From: Nonomuraea aridisoli
Lineage (GTDB): Bacteria > Actinomycetota > Actinomycetes > Streptosporangiales > Streptosporangiaceae
Assembly: GCF_003236395.1 (NCBI RefSeq)
Contig: NZ_POUD01000068.1
Coordinates: 1 to 36,397, forward strand
Reading direction: 5' to 3'
DNA: 36,397 nucleotides
Below are positions 21,547 through 28,227 of this stretch, piece after piece; positions within the stretch are counted from its first letter, which is position 1, and every line of letters starts with the position of its first letter. The notes under the pieces are model-generated. The model had not been told where the DNA came from. It made no database searches and worked only from the letters and a program-made list of their open reading frames with translations. The translations under genes and the position numbers were made by a program.

Positions 21547-21564
21547 ATCACTATACGTAGTGAT
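21547..21564 (-). promoter_or_regulatory. 18-bp dyad over the promoter of the His-rich protein gene
   Basis: Perfect 7-bp arms ATCACTA (21547-21553) and TAGTGAT (21558-21564) flank TACG. On the minus strand the dyad contains TATAGT, a good -10 box, about 40 bases before the ATG. An operator for a regulator encoded elsewhere is likely. The sequence does not resemble a Zur or Fur box I know. Confidence 0.65.
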
Positions 21565-21646
21565 CTTGTAACGCGACGTCACCGCCACGCCCGCCTTCTC
21601 AAGGAGAGAACGCGCCTCCGGTCCCGCCGTACGCGGCCATGAGCCC

Positions 21647-21979
21647 CTACCGATGCTCGTACTCGGTCACCAGGCGCTTGGGGGCCGCGTGCCGCCAGGA
21701 CAGCTCGATCAGGCGCGCGAAGCGGTCCGGCGCGATCGCCCCCAGGTCCACGCGGATCCCGATGGGCCGGTCGGAGCGCCGGATCTCCTCGATGCCCGTC
21801 TCGTCCGCGACGGCGGCACGCACCTCTTCCTCGCCCAGGGAGAGCGTGACGTGCGTGTCGCCCTCCAGCCCGGCGAAGCTCCTGCCGCGCACCTTGAACG
21901 CGATGTTCCGGAAATGCGTGCCCTGCGTGGTCTCGGGCAGCGCGAGCGCCAGCCGGCGCACGTCGTCGGGAGTGATCAT
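21647..21979 (-). CDS. MmcQ/YjbR family DNA-binding-like protein
   Basis: A 110-residue MmcQ/YjbR protein: MITPDDVRRLALALPETTQGTHF, then FKVRGRSFAGLEGDTHVTLSL, with the short late motif ELSWRHAAPKRLV. The family has a CyaY-like fold and is often called DNA-binding, although the biochemical role is not established. The ATG at 21979 overlaps the stop of the GNAT gene (ATGA at 21976-21979), so it is the second gene of a two-gene operon. Confidence 0.88.
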   Translation of the reverse strand: MITPDDVRRLALALPETTQGTHFRNIAFKVRGRSFAGLEGDTHVTLSLGEEEVRAAVADETGIEEIRRSDRPIGIRVDLGAIAPDRFARLIELSWRHAAPKRLVTEYEHR

Positions 21980-22608
21980 GTGGCCTCCTGTTCGGTGAGC
22001 AGCACCTCCGCGCCCATGGGCACGTACCCCGCCGCGAGGAACGCCCGCACGCTCGCCGCGTTGCCGGGCGCGATCTGCGCCCAGATCGGGCCGGGGCACA
22101 GATGGCGAGCGGCCTCGGCCAGCAGCCGCCCCAGGCCGCGACCCCGGTGGCCGGGCTCGACCTCGACGGCCACCTCCCAGCGTCCGGCCACGCCACGCCC
22201 GACGGTGACCACCCCGCCCTCCGCGGCCCACACCCGCACCGCGTCACGGTGGCGCAGGGCCCGCTCCACCCGCGGATGCCCGTCGCCGGTGACCTCCCGC
22301 AGCGGCACCCGCGCCGGGTCCGCGACCGGGGCGGCCAGCACGAGAAGGTCGATGGTGCCGACGTGACGCCGCGTACGCACGCCCAGGTCCTGGAGAAACG
22401 GCGGCGACAGCGGCGCCGACAGATCGCCGGCCGGAAGCCGCTCGCGCACCCATTCCGGCTCCACGTCGGCGAACACCACCGAGTGGGCGGTGAACGCCAG
22501 CACGCCCAGGTCCCGCGCCGAGGGCTGGGGAACCACGGTCACCCCGCCGTCGGCCACCGGCAGGCACCCCCGCTGCGCGTCGGCGAGGAACTCGGCAAGA
22601 GAACGCAT
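21976..22608 (-). CDS. GNAT-family N-acetyltransferase
   Basis: A 210-residue protein with a C-terminal GNAT fold. The acetyl-CoA motif is VEVEPGHRGRGLGRLLAEAARHL (pattern Q/RxxGxG/A as HRGRGLG), preceded by strand WEVAVEV, and the last strand region includes NAASVRAFLAAGYVPMGAEVLL. The first 90 residues are a less conserved extension. Substrate unknown. The start is ATG at 22608, eight bases after a TACAAT -10 box on the minus strand and without a Shine-Dalgarno, so leaderless. It is co-transcribed with the MmcQ gene. Confidence 0.88.
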   Translation of the reverse strand: MRSLAEFLADAQRGCLPVADGGVTVVPQPSARDLGVLAFTAHSVVFADVEPEWVRERLPAGDLSAPLSPPFLQDLGVRTRRHVGTIDLLVLAAPVADPARVPLREVTGDGHPRVERALRHRDAVRVWAAEGGVVTVGRGVAGRWEVAVEVEPGHRGRGLGRLLAEAARHLCPGPIWAQIAPGNAASVRAFLAAGYVPMGAEVLLTEQEAT

Positions 22609-22616
22609 GAATCTAC

Positions 22617-22622
22617 ATTGTA
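22617..22622 (-). promoter_or_regulatory. -10 box for leaderless GNAT-MmcQ transcript
   Basis: TACAAT on the minus strand ends eight bases before the ATG at 22608. The spacing puts the transcription start on or next to the start codon. Confidence 0.6.
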
Positions 22623-22680
22623 AAGGCGCCGGACTCGTTTCGCGCCACGAACGAACGACGGCCGGGCCCTGCGCAAGCGG

Positions 22681-23553
22681 TCAGCGGGCGTCACGGCTGA
22701 AGACCGCCTCGCGCAGGAACGTCGTCAGCGCCTCCGTGACCTCGAGCGGACGTTCCAGAGGCGGAAGGTGCCCCGTCCGGGGGAGGTCGATCCGGCGGGC
22801 ACCGGGGACGCCGTCGGCGAGCAGGCCCGACACCTCCTGGATGCCAGGGACGTCCGACAGTCCGTTGATCACCAGTGTCGGTGCGGCGACCTCGTGCAAC
22901 CGCCCCGCGGCCGGAGGGTCGAGGTGGCGCTCGGCAGCCGGGGGACCGGACCAGGAACGCTCGAACATCAGCCGGCACATCTCCACCGCCTCCTCCCACA
23001 CCGCGTCGGAGAGCGCGGCGCGATCGCGCTCCGGCCCCGCGACCTGCCACAGCGTGTGCGCCTCTGCCATGGCCCGCGCGTCGGCCGGATCGACGTGAGC
23101 GGCCCCCTCCCGATAGCGGGCCAGGCGCTCCGCGGGCACCGACGAGTGGACGCGCTCACGCGCCTGCGCCAGCATCTCCGGCGGCCAGGTGTGCCCGGTC
23201 AGCCCGGAGCAGATCAGGGCGAGCCCGGCGACCCGGTCGGGCGCGGCCAGCGCCGCCTCGACGGCGTACGCGCCGCCCATCGAGCAGCCGGCCAGCGCGG
23301 CTCGCTCGACCTTCAGCGCGTCCATGACGGCGAGCAGGTCTTCGTGGTGGCACACTTCGCCGTCCGCGTCGCCGGAGCGGCCGTAGCCCCGCCAGTCGTA
23401 GCGGATCACCCGGTGATGCTCGGCCAGGGCGTGGAACTGGTGGCGCCACATGCGCATGTCGGCCACGGCGGCGTGTACCAGCACCACGGTGCCCACCGGC
23501 GCCGGGGGGCCGGCCTCCTCGTACGCGATCGCGAGCTCGTCGATCATCGGCAT
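22681..23553 (-). CDS. Alpha/beta-fold hydrolase
   Basis: A 290-residue hydrolase of the AB_hydrolase_1/RsbQ-haloperoxidase-like group. Oxyanion-side motif VVLVHAAVADMRMW, then YDWRGYGRSG, nucleophile elbow AGCSMGGAYA with catalytic Ser, acid Asp in VINGLSDVPG and terminal His in RTGHLPPLE. It probably hydrolyses a small ester or lactone in the cytosol; the substrate is unknown. The start is ATG at 23553, six bases after a TAGCGT -10 box, so leaderless; an in-frame ATG at 23547 is possible. It is separated from the upstream thioredoxin-fold gene by a strong hairpin, so it is a separate unit. Confidence 0.9.
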   Translation of the reverse strand: MPMIDELAIAYEEAGPPAPVGTVVLVHAAVADMRMWRHQFHALAEHHRVIRYDWRGYGRSGDADGEVCHHEDLLAVMDALKVERAALAGCSMGGAYAVEAALAAPDRVAGLALICSGLTGHTWPPEMLAQARERVHSSVPAERLARYREGAAHVDPADARAMAEAHTLWQVAGPERDRAALSDAVWEEAVEMCRLMFERSWSGPPAAERHLDPPAAGRLHEVAAPTLVINGLSDVPGIQEVSGLLADGVPGARRIDLPRTGHLPPLERPLEVTEALTTFLREAVFSRDAR

Positions 23554-23611
23554 GCCCGCACGCTAACCCGCACCCCGGGCCCGCACGCGCCCGTTCACTG
23601 TGGGCACAGCG

Positions 23612-23649
23612 ACGCCCGTGCTCCCCGCGTGCGCGGGAAGCACGGGCGT
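23612..23649 (-). terminator. Long hairpin terminator between FrnE-like and hydrolase genes
   Basis: Arms of 18 bp (23612-23629 and 23632-23649) pair with a single mismatch around a 2-nt loop; the left arm begins ACGCCCGTGCT. It lies 8 bp past the stop of the FrnE-like gene. A smaller CTGTG/CACAG stem lies just beyond. No T-run follows. Confidence 0.75.
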
Positions 23650-23657
23650 GTGACTCC

Positions 23658-24623
23658 CTAGGCGTAGTCGGGAGTCATGGCGGCGGCCAGGGTGAGGTGG
23701 GAGGCGGCTTCCTCGTGCCGGCCCTGACGCTGCAGCGTGCGCCCCAGCAGGTGGCGGGCGTAGGAGTCGTCGGGGGACTCGGCCACCAGGGACTCCAGCG
23801 CCGTGCGCGCCCGGTTGAGCTGGGCCGAGGCGAAGTACGCCCGGGCGGCCAGCATGCGCACGCCCCGGTCGCCGGCGTGCTCGTCCAGCAGGGGCCGCAG
23901 CAGCGTGAGTGCGCCGAGCGGGTCGCGCTGGTCGAGCAGCGACTCGGCGTGGCGCAGCCGCACCACCTCGGAGGGCAGCCGGCGCGGCGCGTGCCGGCGC
24001 GCGTCCTCGAGGAACTCCCTGATCGTCTCCGGCGGCTGCGCGCCCTCGAGCGCGAGGTCGTTGACGACGATCGTGGGGGAGGTGCGCACGCCCTTGGCCT
24101 TGCCGGTGAGCAGCAGCTCCCGCACCGCGTCGGGGCCCGTGCCGGCGAACTCGCCGGCGAGCCCCTCCTCGGCGGCGATCTCGGACAGCACGGCCGGGTC
24201 GCCGATGTCGCGGACCTGGACGAAGTGGGCGTTCAGCACCCGCTCCACGACGCGGCCCTGCAGCTCGGCGCCGCCCTTGTCGTACGCCAGCGCGATCAGC
24301 CGGTGCGCCTGCAGCGTGTTGGGCCGCCACTCGGCACCCCACTGCGGGCCGAGCCCTTCCTCGGAGGCGGCCTCGGCCGCACGCGCGCGGCTCTCGGCGG
24401 GGGAGAGCCCCGGAACGCAGGCGCGCAGCGCGCCGTCGGCGATCGGGTCGCGCAGCGCCTGCTCCAGCGGCTCCGAGTGGACGGGCGCCGCCGGGTCGAT
24501 CTGGAACGGCCGCCAGACCACCTCGACCGGCTCGCCGTCCCAGGAGGCGAGGGCCTTCTCCATCCGCCGCTTGCCGATGTGGGCCCACCCGCAGACGACG
24601 TCCGCCCAAATCTCGATCATCAT
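23658..24623 (-). CDS. DsbA/FrnE-like thioredoxin-fold protein with TPR C-terminus
   Basis: A 321-residue two-part protein. Residues 1-210 follow the FrnE/DsbA oxidoreductase fold (MIEIWADVVCGWAHIGKRRME, then WRPFQIDPAAP, QAHRLIALAYDKG, VLNAHFVQVRDI and the cis-Pro segment GVRTSPTIVVND). The redox site is Cys11-Gly-Trp-Ala instead of the family's Cys-Pro-Trp-Cys, so the second Cys is lost. Residues 225-321 contain two to three TPR-like helical hairpins (DPLGALTLLRPLLDE, AARAYFASAQLNRARTALESL, HLLGRTLQRQGRHEEAASHL), likely for protein binding. The start is ATG at 24623, seven bases after TAAAGT (leaderless); ATG at 24620 is alternative. It is divergent from a TetR gene with shared operators. 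Confidence 0.87.
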   Translation of the reverse strand: MMIEIWADVVCGWAHIGKRRMEKALASWDGEPVEVVWRPFQIDPAAPVHSEPLEQALRDPIADGALRACVPGLSPAESRARAAEAASEEGLGPQWGAEWRPNTLQAHRLIALAYDKGGAELQGRVVERVLNAHFVQVRDIGDPAVLSEIAAEEGLAGEFAGTGPDAVRELLLTGKAKGVRTSPTIVVNDLALEGAQPPETIREFLEDARRHAPRRLPSEVVRLRHAESLLDQRDPLGALTLLRPLLDEHAGDRGVRMLAARAYFASAQLNRARTALESLVAESPDDSYARHLLGRTLQRQGRHEEAASHLTLAAAMTPDYA

Positions 24624-24630
24624 GCCCCGT

Positions 24631-24692
24631 ACTTTAAACGACAAATGTCGATTAGTCAACATGTGTCGTTTAAGCGATGACTGTCGTATAGT
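24631..24692. promoter_or_regulatory. Divergent leaderless promoters with overlapping TetR-type operators
   Basis: TAAAGT on the minus strand (24631-24636) serves the FrnE-like gene; TATAGT (24687-24692) serves tetR. Between them, TTAAACGACA (24634-24643) and TGTCGTTTAA (24664-24673) are perfect inverted repeats; CGACA-AA-TGTCG (24639-24650) is a smaller palindrome. TGTCG recurs at 24646, 24664 and 24682, exactly 18 bp apart. Both -10 boxes touch these sites. Confidence 0.75.
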
Positions 24693-24700
24693 GGGCCGGT

Positions 24701-25282
24701 GTGAACCCGGATGATCCCCGTGCGCAGCGCACCCGCGCCCGGCTCAAGGCCGCCGTGCTCGACCTGGCGGCGCGGCAGGAGCTCGCGTCCATCACGGTGT
24801 CGGCGCTGGCCAAACACGCCGAGGTGAACCGCGCGACCGTCTACCTGCACTATCCCGACGTGGACGCCCTGGTGACCGACGCCATGGAGGACGCCGTCGC
24901 CGCGGTCGCCCGGGCCGCCGCCCTGTGCCCGCTCGACGCGCCCCGCGACCGCGTCCCCGGCCCGCTGCGCGAGCTGTTCGAGCACGTGGCGGGGGCCGCC
25001 ACCCTGTACGCGCGCATGCTCGGCCCCCACGGCAGCGCCCGCTTCGCCGCCCGCATGCGCGAACGCCTCACCGCCGAGCTCGCCGGACGGTTCTCCGGCG
25101 GCCGGCGGCCCGCCGGGTGGGACGACGTGCCGGCGGACGTGCACGCCGCGTACCTGGCCGGCGCCCTCGTCGGCGTGATCGCCCACTGGGTGGCGGCCGG
25201 GCCGGCGGGCGAGCCCGGCGACGCCGCGCTGGCCTTCTGGCGCCTCTTCCGCACTGCCTCCGCGCCCACCCCGGCGGGCTGA
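24701..25282 (+). CDS. TetR-family transcriptional regulator
   Basis: A 193-residue regulator. The N-terminal domain (residues 1-55) shows DPRAQRTRARLKAAVLDLAAR, the helix-turn-helix ITVSALAKHAEVNRATVYLHY and the TetR-type YLHYPDVDALV end. The C-terminal ligand domain is poorly conserved (AYLAGALVGVIAHWVAAG is typical of the last helices). The start is GTG at 24701, eight bases after TATAGT. The intergenic dyads indicate control of its own gene and the divergent FrnE-TPR gene. The ligand is unknown; a link to redox or thiol stress is only suggested by the neighbour. Confidence 0.9.
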   Translation: MNPDDPRAQRTRARLKAAVLDLAARQELASITVSALAKHAEVNRATVYLHYPDVDALVTDAMEDAVAAVARAAALCPLDAPRDRVPGPLRELFEHVAGAATLYARMLGPHGSARFAARMRERLTAELAGRFSGGRRPAGWDDVPADVHAAYLAGALVGVIAHWVAAGPAGEPGDAALAFWRLFRTASAPTPAG

Positions 25283-25351
25283 CCGCCTCGTCGCCACCCC
25301 CGGCCGAACCGCCAGGGGTGGCGTTCGCATGCCGTCCGTGCCACACTCACT

Positions 25352-25381
25352 GTTATAGAACTCTCCGAAGAGTTATAGAAC
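25352..25381 (+). promoter_or_regulatory. Palindrome and direct repeat upstream of trpB
   Basis: GTTATAGAAC occurs exactly at 25352-25361 and 25372-25381, 20 bp apart. Between and overlapping them, AACTCT (25359-25364) and AGAGTT (25369-25374) form a perfect dyad around CCGA. It sits just before the trpB ribosome site, a position suited to repression, probably by the GntR product of the same operon (inference). Confidence 0.7.
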
Positions 25382-25393
25382 GAGGTGAGTGTG

Positions 25394-26599
25394 ATGCGAG
25401 ACGTGTTGCCGCGGAGCGAGCCCGTCGCGGCGGCCGGGACGATGGGCGAGCCCCAGGCGCGGGGCCGGTTCGGCGAGTACGGCGGACGGTACGCGCCGGA
25501 GTCGCTGGTGGAGGCGTGCCGCGAGGTCGAGGAGACGTTCCGGGAGGCGTGGGCCGATCCGGGCTTCCGCGGCGGCCTGGCGCGGCTGCTCGCCGTGCAC
25601 GCCGGGCGGCCGACCCCGCTCACCCCGGCCTGGCGGCTGTCGCGAGAGCTGGGCGTGCAGCTGTACCTCAAGCGCGAGGACCTCACCCACACCGGATCAC
25701 ACAAGATCAACAACGTGCTGGGCCAGGCCCTGCTGGCCACGCGGATGGGACGGCGCAGGCTGATCGCCGAGACCGGGGCGGGCCAGCACGGGGTGGCCAC
25801 CGCGACCGCCGCCGCGCTGCTCGGGCTGGAGGCCACGGTCTTCATGGGCGAGCGCGACATGGAGCGGCAGGCGTTGAATGTCTTCCGCATGCGCATGCTG
25901 GGCGCCGAGGTGGTGCCGGTGACCACGGGCAGCCGCACCCTCAAGGACGCGACCAGCGAGGCCATGCGCCACTGGGTGGGCGCGACCGGCGACTCCCACT
26001 ACTGCGTCGGCTCCGTCGTCGGGCCGGACCCGTACCCGTGGATGGTCAGGGAGTTCCAGCGGGTCATCGGCGACGAGGCCCGCGGGCAGTGCGCCGCCGA
26101 GCTGCGGACCGGCGTGCCGGACCACGTGGTCGCGTGCGTCGGCGGCGGCTCCAACGCGGCCGGCACGTTCGCCGGGTTCGCCGACACCCCGGCGCGCTTC
26201 GTCGGCGTCGAGGCGGAGGGCGGCGCCGGGGCGGCCCGCGGCCGGCTCGGCGTCCTGCACGGCTGCCGCTCGTTGTTCCTGCAGGACGACGACGGGCAGA
26301 TCACCGAGGCGCACTCCGTCGCCGCCGGGCTCGACTACCCGGGCGTCGGCCCGGAGCACGCCCACCTGCGCGACCTGGGCCGGGCCCGCTACGTCACGGT
26401 GACCGACGACGAGGCGGTCGGCGCGGCCGTACGGCTGGCGCGCACCGAGGGCATCGTCCCGGCGCTCGAATCGGCGCACGCCCTCGCCTGGGTGATCCGC
26501 GCCGCCGGCAGCGGCGAGCTGCCCGCCGGGTCGACGGTCCTCATGACGTTGTCCGGCCGGGGCGACAAGGACATCTCCACCCTGAAGGAGCTGGTGTGA
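25394..26599 (+). CDS. trpB: Tryptophan synthase beta subunit
   Basis: A 401-residue PLP enzyme that condenses indole with L-serine. It is clearly TrpB: GRFGEYGGRYAPESLVEA, LYLKREDLTHTGSHKINN with the PLP Lys in SHKIN, AETGAGQHGVATA with catalytic Glu, ERQALNVFRMRMLGAEV, VACVGGGSNAAGTF for the phosphate, and the terminal LSGRGDKDI. Length matches TrpB1. The start is ATG at 25394 with GAGGTGA upstream; GTGs at 25385 and 25391 overlap that site. The trpA GTG overlaps its stop (GTGA). No other tryptophan genes are here, so this is probably a second or displaced trpBA pair. A dyad just upstream and a GntR gene downstream indicate dedicated regulation. Confidence 0.96.
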   Translation: MRDVLPRSEPVAAAGTMGEPQARGRFGEYGGRYAPESLVEACREVEETFREAWADPGFRGGLARLLAVHAGRPTPLTPAWRLSRELGVQLYLKREDLTHTGSHKINNVLGQALLATRMGRRRLIAETGAGQHGVATATAAALLGLEATVFMGERDMERQALNVFRMRMLGAEVVPVTTGSRTLKDATSEAMRHWVGATGDSHYCVGSVVGPDPYPWMVREFQRVIGDEARGQCAAELRTGVPDHVVACVGGGSNAAGTFAGFADTPARFVGVEAEGGAGAARGRLGVLHGCRSLFLQDDDGQITEAHSVAAGLDYPGVGPEHAHLRDLGRARYVTVTDDEAVGAAVRLARTEGIVPALESAHALAWVIRAAGSGELPAGSTVLMTLSGRGDKDISTLKELV

Positions 26600-27411
26600 C
26601 GAACCCCACCCTGACCGCGGGCGCGGTCGAACGCCACCTGCGTGCCCGCCGCGACACCGGCCGCGGCCTGCTCATGCCGTTCGTCACCGGGAGGATCACC
26701 CCCGGCTGGACGGACTGCCTGCGGGCGTTCGCCGCCGCCGGCGCGGACGCGATCGAGGTCGGCCTGCCCTTCTCCGACCCCACGCTGGACGGTCCCACCA
26801 TCCAGGAGGCCAACGACACGGCGCTGGCCCGGGGGGCGAGCGCGCGCCGGATCCTCGCCGACCTGGCCGAGCTGCCGGACCTGGGCGTGCCGCTGGTCGC
26901 CAGCACCTACTACAACCTGGTGCTGCACGACGGACCCGAGGCGTTCTGCGCGGCGCTGCGCCGCGCCGGCGTCGGCGGGCTGATCGTGCCCGACCTGCCG
27001 GTGCACGAGGCGGGCGAGCTGACGGACGTGGCCGCCGCCGCCGGGATCGAGCTGGTCCTGCTGGCGTCGCCGGCGACGCCGCAGCCGCGGCTGGAGGAGA
27101 TCTCGCGCCGCAGCCGCGGGTTCGTCTACGCGGTGTCGCTGATGGGCACCACCGGTGAGCGGGACACCCTCGCCGCCTCCGCGGCGGAGCTCACGGCGCG
27201 GATCAGACGCGGCACCGACAGGCCGGTCTTGCTAGGATTTGGCATTTCCACGCCGGACCAGGCGCGGGAAGCCCGCCGGCACGCCGACGGCGTGGTGGTC
27301 GGCGCCGCGGTCATGCGGCGGGTGCTCGACGGGGCCGGGCCGGGCGACCTGCGGGCCTTCCTCGCGACCCTGCGCCAGGCCCTCGACCAGGAGTGTGACC
27401 CACCACGATGA
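26596..27411 (+). CDS. trpA: Tryptophan synthase alpha subunit
   Basis: A 271-residue TIM-barrel enzyme that cleaves indole-3-glycerol phosphate to indole and glyceraldehyde 3-phosphate, channelled to TrpB. Catalytic Glu is in AIEVGLPFSDP and Asp in TLDGPTIQ. Other matches are LIVPDLPVHEAGEL, FVYAVSLMGTTGER and the phosphate-binding LLGFGISTPDQA and DGVVVGAAVM. The start is GTG at 26596, overlapping the trpB stop; ATG at 27408 of gntR overlaps its own stop. The three genes are therefore translationally coupled in one operon. Indole-3-glycerol phosphate must come from genes outside the window. Confidence 0.96.
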   Translation: MTNPTLTAGAVERHLRARRDTGRGLLMPFVTGRITPGWTDCLRAFAAAGADAIEVGLPFSDPTLDGPTIQEANDTALARGASARRILADLAELPDLGVPLVASTYYNLVLHDGPEAFCAALRRAGVGGLIVPDLPVHEAGELTDVAAAAGIELVLLASPATPQPRLEEISRRSRGFVYAVSLMGTTGERDTLAASAAELTARIRRGTDRPVLLGFGISTPDQAREARRHADGVVVGAAVMRRVLDGAGPGDLRAFLATLRQALDQECDPPR

Positions 27412-28181
27412 CCGCCGACGCCGGGCACGAGGCGAGATACCGCGCCATCGCCGCCGACCTCGCCGCGAAGATCCGGTCGGGACACTACGCCCCCGGACAG
27501 GCGCTGCCCCCGCAGCGGGAGCTGAGCGCCTCCTACGGGGTGACCCTCATGACGCTGCGCCAGGCGTTGCGGGAGCTCAGCGGCGAGGGGTTGATCGTGC
27601 AGCAGCCCGGCAAAGGCACGTTCGTCGCCCCGCCCCACCTGGCCTACCAGCTCGGCTCGCTCCGCAGCCTGGTCGACGACCTGCGGCAACAGGGCCACGA
27701 CGTGCGCACCGTGGTGGCCGGGCGGGCGGTGCGGCGGGCCCCCGCCCGGATCGCCGCGGAGTTGCGGCTGCGTCCCGGCGACACGGCCCTGCGGCTGGAA
27801 CGGGTCCGCGAGTTCGCCGGGCGTCCGGCCGTTCACCAGGTGTCCTGGGTGCGCCGGCCGATGGCCGACCGGATCCGCGACCGCGACTTCACCGCCGTCT
27901 CCCTCTACACGGCCCTCGCCGACGCGGGAGTGGCGGTCGCCCGGGCGTCCGAGGTGGTCCGGCCCGGCCTGCTCGGCCCCGCCGCCGCCCGCCACCTGCA
28001 CGAGCCCGAAGGCAGCCCGGTGCTCGTCAGCACCCGGATCACCTACACGCTCGACGCCACGCCCGTGGTCTGCGACCACGCCACCATCCTCGGCACCATG
28101 ATGGAGATCCGCACCGAACGCGCCGCCGCCGGCCTCTCCCTCACCTGGGGCGCCGCCAGTTCGGCGAGCGGCCCCAACTGA
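27408..28181 (+). CDS. GntR-family (HutC/UTRA) transcriptional regulator
   Basis: A 257-residue regulator. The N-terminal winged helix (about 8-75) shows RYRAIAADLAAKIRSGHYAPG, LPPQRELSASYGVTLMTLRQAL and LIVQQPGKGTFV. The UTRA effector domain (about 90-250) shows LRPGDTALRLERVREFAGRPAVH, DFTAVSLYTAL and the family's final strands VLVSTRITYTLDATPVVCDH. HutC relatives bind sugars, amino acids or histidine-pathway intermediates. Its ATG overlaps the trpA stop (ATGA), an arrangement unusual for tryptophan genes, suggesting that it senses tryptophan, indole or another precursor and acts at the dyad upstream of trpB. That role is inference. Confidence 0.92.
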   Translation: MTADAGHEARYRAIAADLAAKIRSGHYAPGQALPPQRELSASYGVTLMTLRQALRELSGEGLIVQQPGKGTFVAPPHLAYQLGSLRSLVDDLRQQGHDVRTVVAGRAVRRAPARIAAELRLRPGDTALRLERVREFAGRPAVHQVSWVRRPMADRIRDRDFTAVSLYTALADAGVAVARASEVVRPGLLGPAAARHLHEPEGSPVLVSTRITYTLDATPVVCDHATILGTMMEIRTERAAAGLSLTWGAASSASGPN

Positions 28182-28214
28182 CGATCACGGGCCCCGGGCG
28201 CGGCGGGGCGGCGC

Positions 28215-28220
28215 TAACCT
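28215..28220 (+). promoter_or_regulatory. -10 box for leaderless FGGY kinase transcript
   Basis: TAACCT ends seven bases before the ATG at 28228. No Shine-Dalgarno is present. No clear -35. Confidence 0.55.
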
Positions 28221-28227
28221 CCCGGTC

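Noticed and set aside
23612..23649. Sequence starting GTGCTCCCCGCG resembles a type I-E CRISPR repeat of actinomycetes.
   Set aside because: It occurs once, has no spacers or second repeat, no cas gene is near, and the pairing extends to 18 bp per arm right after a stop codon. A terminator explains it better.
26596..27411. A longer upstream start for trpA, since the frame is open far upstream.
   Set aside because: The upstream part would run through trpB and the TetR gene; the GTG at 26596 overlapping the trpB stop matches TrpA homologue length.
11539..27411. Chorismate mutase and trpBA as parts of one aromatic-amino-acid locus.
   Set aside because: They are about 13 kb apart with unrelated units between; the mutase is exported while TrpBA is cytosolic.
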